7,663 bases of DNA from UBA4416 sp046345275 (lineage in GTDB: Bacteria > Bacteroidota > Bacteroidia > B-17B0 > Aurantibacillaceae): NCBI GenBank assembly GCA_046345275.1, contig JBKDJY010000194.1:1-7663 (forward strand), written 5' to 3'. The translations under genes and the position numbers were made by a program. Below are positions 5,290 to 7,663 of this stretch, one piece after another. The notes beneath the pieces were generated by a model that was given only the letters and a program-made list of their open reading frames with translations, was not told where the DNA came from and did not search any database. Each line of letters begins with the position of its first letter. Positions within the stretch are counted from its first letter, which is position 1.

Positions 5290-7389
5290 TTAAATTTTCA
5301 TCTCTAAATTATACATCACAAAACTCCAAATATCTGACCATTCGTCAATTTGTTTGGACGTGGGTTTGCCAGCACCATGGCCTGCATTCACATCTATTCT
5401 TATCAATATAGGATTGTCACCTTGTTGAAATTCTTGAAGTGTTGCAGCAAATTTAAAGGAATGAGCAGGAACAACCCTATCGTCATGATCGCCTGTAACA
5501 ATCATAGTTGCAGGGTAAGCTAATTTTTGAACATTGTGTAATGGTGAATACTTTAATAGATTCAAAAATTGTTTTTCATCAGTACTTGTTCCATAGTCAC
5601 TAGCCCAAGCCCAACCAATTGTAAATTTATGGTATCTCAACATGTCTAAAACGCCTACACCAGGCAATGCTACCTTAAATAAATCAGGCCTTTGGGTCAT
5701 AACAGCTCCGATTAATAGCCCACCATTACTCCGTCCATGGATTGCTAATTTTTCTTTATTGGTATATTTTTCTGCAATTAAATATTCGGCGGCAGCAATA
5801 AAATCGTCAAATACATTTTGTTTATTCAATACGGTTCCAGCTTTGTGCCACTCTTCTCCGTATTCCCCACCACCGCGAATATTTGCTACTGCATATATTC
5901 CTCCGTTTTCAAGAAACACCATTCTGCTAGCAGAAAAACTCGGTGTCACGCTAATATTAAATCCTCCGTAAGCATATAAGAAGCAAGGATTATTTCCATT
6001 TAATTGCAAGCCTTTTTTATAGGTAATAAACATCGGTATTTTTTTACCGTCCTTACTTTGGTAAAAAATTTGTTTTGTTTCAAAATCATTGTTATTAAAA
6101 GGAACCACAGGTTTATGGAAAAGTTTGCGATTATTTTTTGATACATCATATTGATATGTTTCGGTTGGGGTTGTCCAGTTTTGAAAAGTAAAAAAGACCT
6201 CATCACTTTTCTTTTCAGAATTTATTGCGTCTACCATTCCAACTGATGGTAATTCAATTTCTCCTTGCAACTTACCTTCAAAATCGAATGTCAGTAATTT
6301 ACTATGTACATCAACCAAATAATTAGCGATTAACTTTTTACCTGCAATACTCACGCTTTGCAGTAATTCAGGAGTTTGTCCGATTATTGTTTTCCATAAA
6401 GCTGGTTCTGGATGATTAAAGTCAATGCCTATCAGTTGGTAATTTGACGCATTGTTATTTGTTTGAACAAGAAGTACGTCGCCATTATTATCAATGACAT
6501 TAAAGTCATTATCAAATCCTTTAACAATGGTTTTAAAATCAGTATTTGGCTTACTCAAATCTTTAACATGTAATGAATTTCCGCTTGTACTTTCGCTTCC
6601 AGAAATAATTAAAAATCTTTCGTCCTCTGTTACTCCTCCTACAAAGTTCCTTAATGGATTTTTTTTGTCTTCAAATACCAACACATCTTTATTTTGTTCA
6701 TCCCCAATTTTGTGGTAATAAACTTTATGAAATTCATTTTTTTTAGAAAGTTCTTTTCCCTTTGCGGGCGCGTCATATCTGCTATAGTAAAAGCCATTAC
6801 CTCTAAATGAAATACCGGAAAATTTCACCCACTTTAAAATATCTTTTAATTGTTTTCCAGTTGTTACATCCACAACGTGGATTTCTTCCCAGTCGCTGCC
6901 AGCCTTAGAAATTGCATACCCCATCGTTTTCCCATCTTTGCTAAATCCAATACCACCCAATGCTACAGTACCATCGGCACTGAGTTTATTTGGGTCAAGC
7001 AAAACTTCAGGAGCGGCCTCTAAACTTTTTTGTTTGTAAAGCACCGCTTGGTTTTGAATGCCATCGTTTTTATAAAAAAAATAATTTGAGCCTTGTTTAA
7101 AAGGTGCCGAAACTTTTTCGTAGTTCCATAGGTCGGTTAACCGCTTTTTAACCTGATCACGAAAAGGAATTTTGCTTAAATAATCATACGTAATTTTGTT
7201 CTCTGCCTTTACCCATTCAGCTGTTTCGACACTATTATCATCTTCTAACCAACGATAGGGGTCAACTATTTTTTTTCCAAAATAATGATCAACTGTATCA
7301 ACTTTTTTAGTTGCTGGATAAACGATGTGTTGAGCAAAACCAATGTTCGCCATAGTTATCATACTTAAAGATGTGAATGCTATTTTCAT
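5290..7389 (-). CDS. Prolyl oligopeptidase (S9A), exported
   Basis: This 699-residue serine peptidase cleaves short peptides after proline. An N-terminal signal peptide (about residues 1-19, cleavage likely after IGFA) points to export to the periplasm. The S9 N-terminal part follows (YPATKKVDTVDHYFGKKIVD then PYRWLED), then a seven-bladed beta-propeller (about 80-420) and the alpha/beta-hydrolase domain (about 430-699). The triad is visible: Ser554 in GRSNGGLL, Asp636 in DHDDRVVP and His671 in NAGHGAGKP; Arg638 matches the proline-pocket arginine (R643) of porcine POP. The nucleophile elbow has Arg where animal enzymes have Gly (GGSNGG), a variant that also occurs in bacterial members. YGGFNISVTPSF and RGGGEYGEEWHKAG are further S9A signatures. 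ATG 7389 is supported by the signal peptide and by a -7-like box 20 bp upstream. It is monocistronic as far as can be seen and converges on the sigma-54 activator. Length and residues are normal. Confidence 0.96.
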   Translation of the reverse strand: MKIAFTSLSMITMANIGFAQHIVYPATKKVDTVDHYFGKKIVDPYRWLEDDNSVETAEWVKAENKITYDYLSKIPFRDQVKKRLTDLWNYEKVSAPFKQGSNYFFYKNDGIQNQAVLYKQKSLEAAPEVLLDPNKLSADGTVALGGIGFSKDGKTMGYAISKAGSDWEEIHVVDVTTGKQLKDILKWVKFSGISFRGNGFYYSRYDAPAKGKELSKKNEFHKVYYHKIGDEQNKDVLVFEDKKNPLRNFVGGVTEDERFLIISGSESTSGNSLHVKDLSKPNTDFKTIVKGFDNDFNVIDNNGDVLLVQTNNNASNYQLIGIDFNHPEPALWKTIIGQTPELLQSVSIAGKKLIANYLVDVHSKLLTFDFEGKLQGEIELPSVGMVDAINSEKKSDEVFFTFQNWTTPTETYQYDVSKNNRKLFHKPVVPFNNNDFETKQIFYQSKDGKKIPMFITYKKGLQLNGNNPCFLYAYGGFNISVTPSFSASRMVFLENGGIYAVANIRGGGEYGEEWHKAGTVLNKQNVFDDFIAAAEYLIAEKYTNKEKLAIHGRSNGGLLIGAVMTQRPDLFKVALPGVGVLDMLRYHKFTIGWAWASDYGTSTDEKQFLNLLKYSPLHNVQKLAYPATMIVTGDHDDRVVPAHSFKFAATLQEFQQGDNPILIRIDVNAGHGAGKPTSKQIDEWSDIWSFVMYNLEMKI

Positions 7390-7408
7390 TTTCTGTTTTT
7401 TAATTTAC

Positions 7409-7416
7409 CAAAGTAA
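7409..7416 (-). promoter_or_regulatory. Probable -7 box of the prolyl oligopeptidase gene
   Basis: Read on the minus strand, TTACTTTG matches TAnnTTTG at all but one fixed position and ends about 20 bp before the ATG, giving a leader of roughly 12-14 bases, as with other Bacteroidota promoters in the window. No exact TTTG -33 element was found; a GTTTA lies in about the right place. Confidence 0.4.
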
Positions 7417-7505
7417 CTAAAGTTTTGTAAAATAAACACCTTAGGTTTTAAATAATTCCAGGCCTAAAAACTCGCTCTCTCAATAATTAATCTCATCCAT
7501 TATTA

Positions 7506-7663
7506 ACCTGAACTCGATTAATAAACAATTATTACTGAATAAGTTATAGAGTAAAAAATCGGCAAAATGCATTATTCATTTAAGTTTAGGTTGTACAATA
7601 AAACAAACGAACAATGAATTTTACAGATACTAAAATTACAGAAATATATTGTCTTGCTCATGA
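7506..7663 (+). mobile_element. Left end of a probable IS982-family insertion sequence (partial)
   Basis: The presumed transposase start at 7614 implies that an insertion sequence begins upstream and runs out of the window. ACCTGAACTCGATTAATAA (7506-7524) begins with ACC, as IS982-family terminal repeats usually do, and lies about 108 bp before the ATG, so it is the best candidate for the left terminal inverted repeat. The right end is not in the window, so neither the inverted repeat nor a target duplication can be confirmed. Confidence 0.35.
7614..7663 (+). CDS. IS982-like transposase, N-terminal 16 residues only (runs off the window)
   Basis: The reading begins MNFTDTKITEIYCLAH and continues beyond the right edge. 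The pattern KITEIxCxxD/H, usually followed by an FCKxF segment, resembles the start of IS982-family DDE transposases common in Bacteroidota. Only 16 codons can be seen and the catalytic residues lie outside, so the family call is tentative and another transposase family is possible. It points away from the prolyl oligopeptidase gene, with 224 bp between the two starts. Confidence 0.5.
   Translation, partial: MNFTDTKITEIYCLAH

Noticed and set aside
5642..6718. Open frames overlapping the prolyl oligopeptidase gene (5642-5971 plus, 6000-6206 minus, 6494-6718 plus)
   Set aside because: They are shadow frames inside a well-supported gene.

Overview
The window looks like part of a Bacteroidota chromosome, probably from the Sphingobacteriia/Chitinophagia side. 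The evidence is a low G+C content, Bacteroidota-type -7 boxes (TAnnTTTG) with no clear Shine-Dalgarno sequences, the protein families present (a PorT/OMP_b-brl-like barrel end, a miaB plus receiver-less sigma-54 activator pair) and an apparent IS982-type transposase start. No rRNA, tRNA or CRISPR array was seen.

The left part (about 1-2000) is a decaying accessory segment. It holds the N-terminal third of a DinD-like gene, broken by an in-frame TGA and then cut off. Next comes an intact type II toxin-antitoxin pair (HigB-like toxin, HigA-like antitoxin) behind a tandem-repeat operator/promoter. Last is the 3' end of an outer-membrane barrel gene. Two copies of a roughly 83-bp non-coding repeat (513-596 and 1557-1639) bracket the toxin-antitoxin pair. 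The first copy starts exactly where dinD stops, and the end of a possible third copy lies at the left window edge. After the barrel fragment there is a good intrinsic terminator and about 445 bp without a gene.

The right part (about 2431-7389) is ordinary, intact gene content. miaB (tRNA ms2i6A37 methylthiotransferase) starts almost directly at its promoter. Eleven bases after it comes a sigma-54-type AAA+ activator with no sensory domain, probably in the same operon. A convergent prolyl oligopeptidase with a signal peptide lies on the minus strand, separated by a palindrome-rich A+T spacer. The window ends just inside what looks like an IS982-family transposase gene.

I did not find a clearly new biological system. 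The most interesting signal is the repeat-bracketed toxin-antitoxin module between two broken genes. It looks like a small mobile or recombination-prone cassette, but this window alone does not prove mobility.
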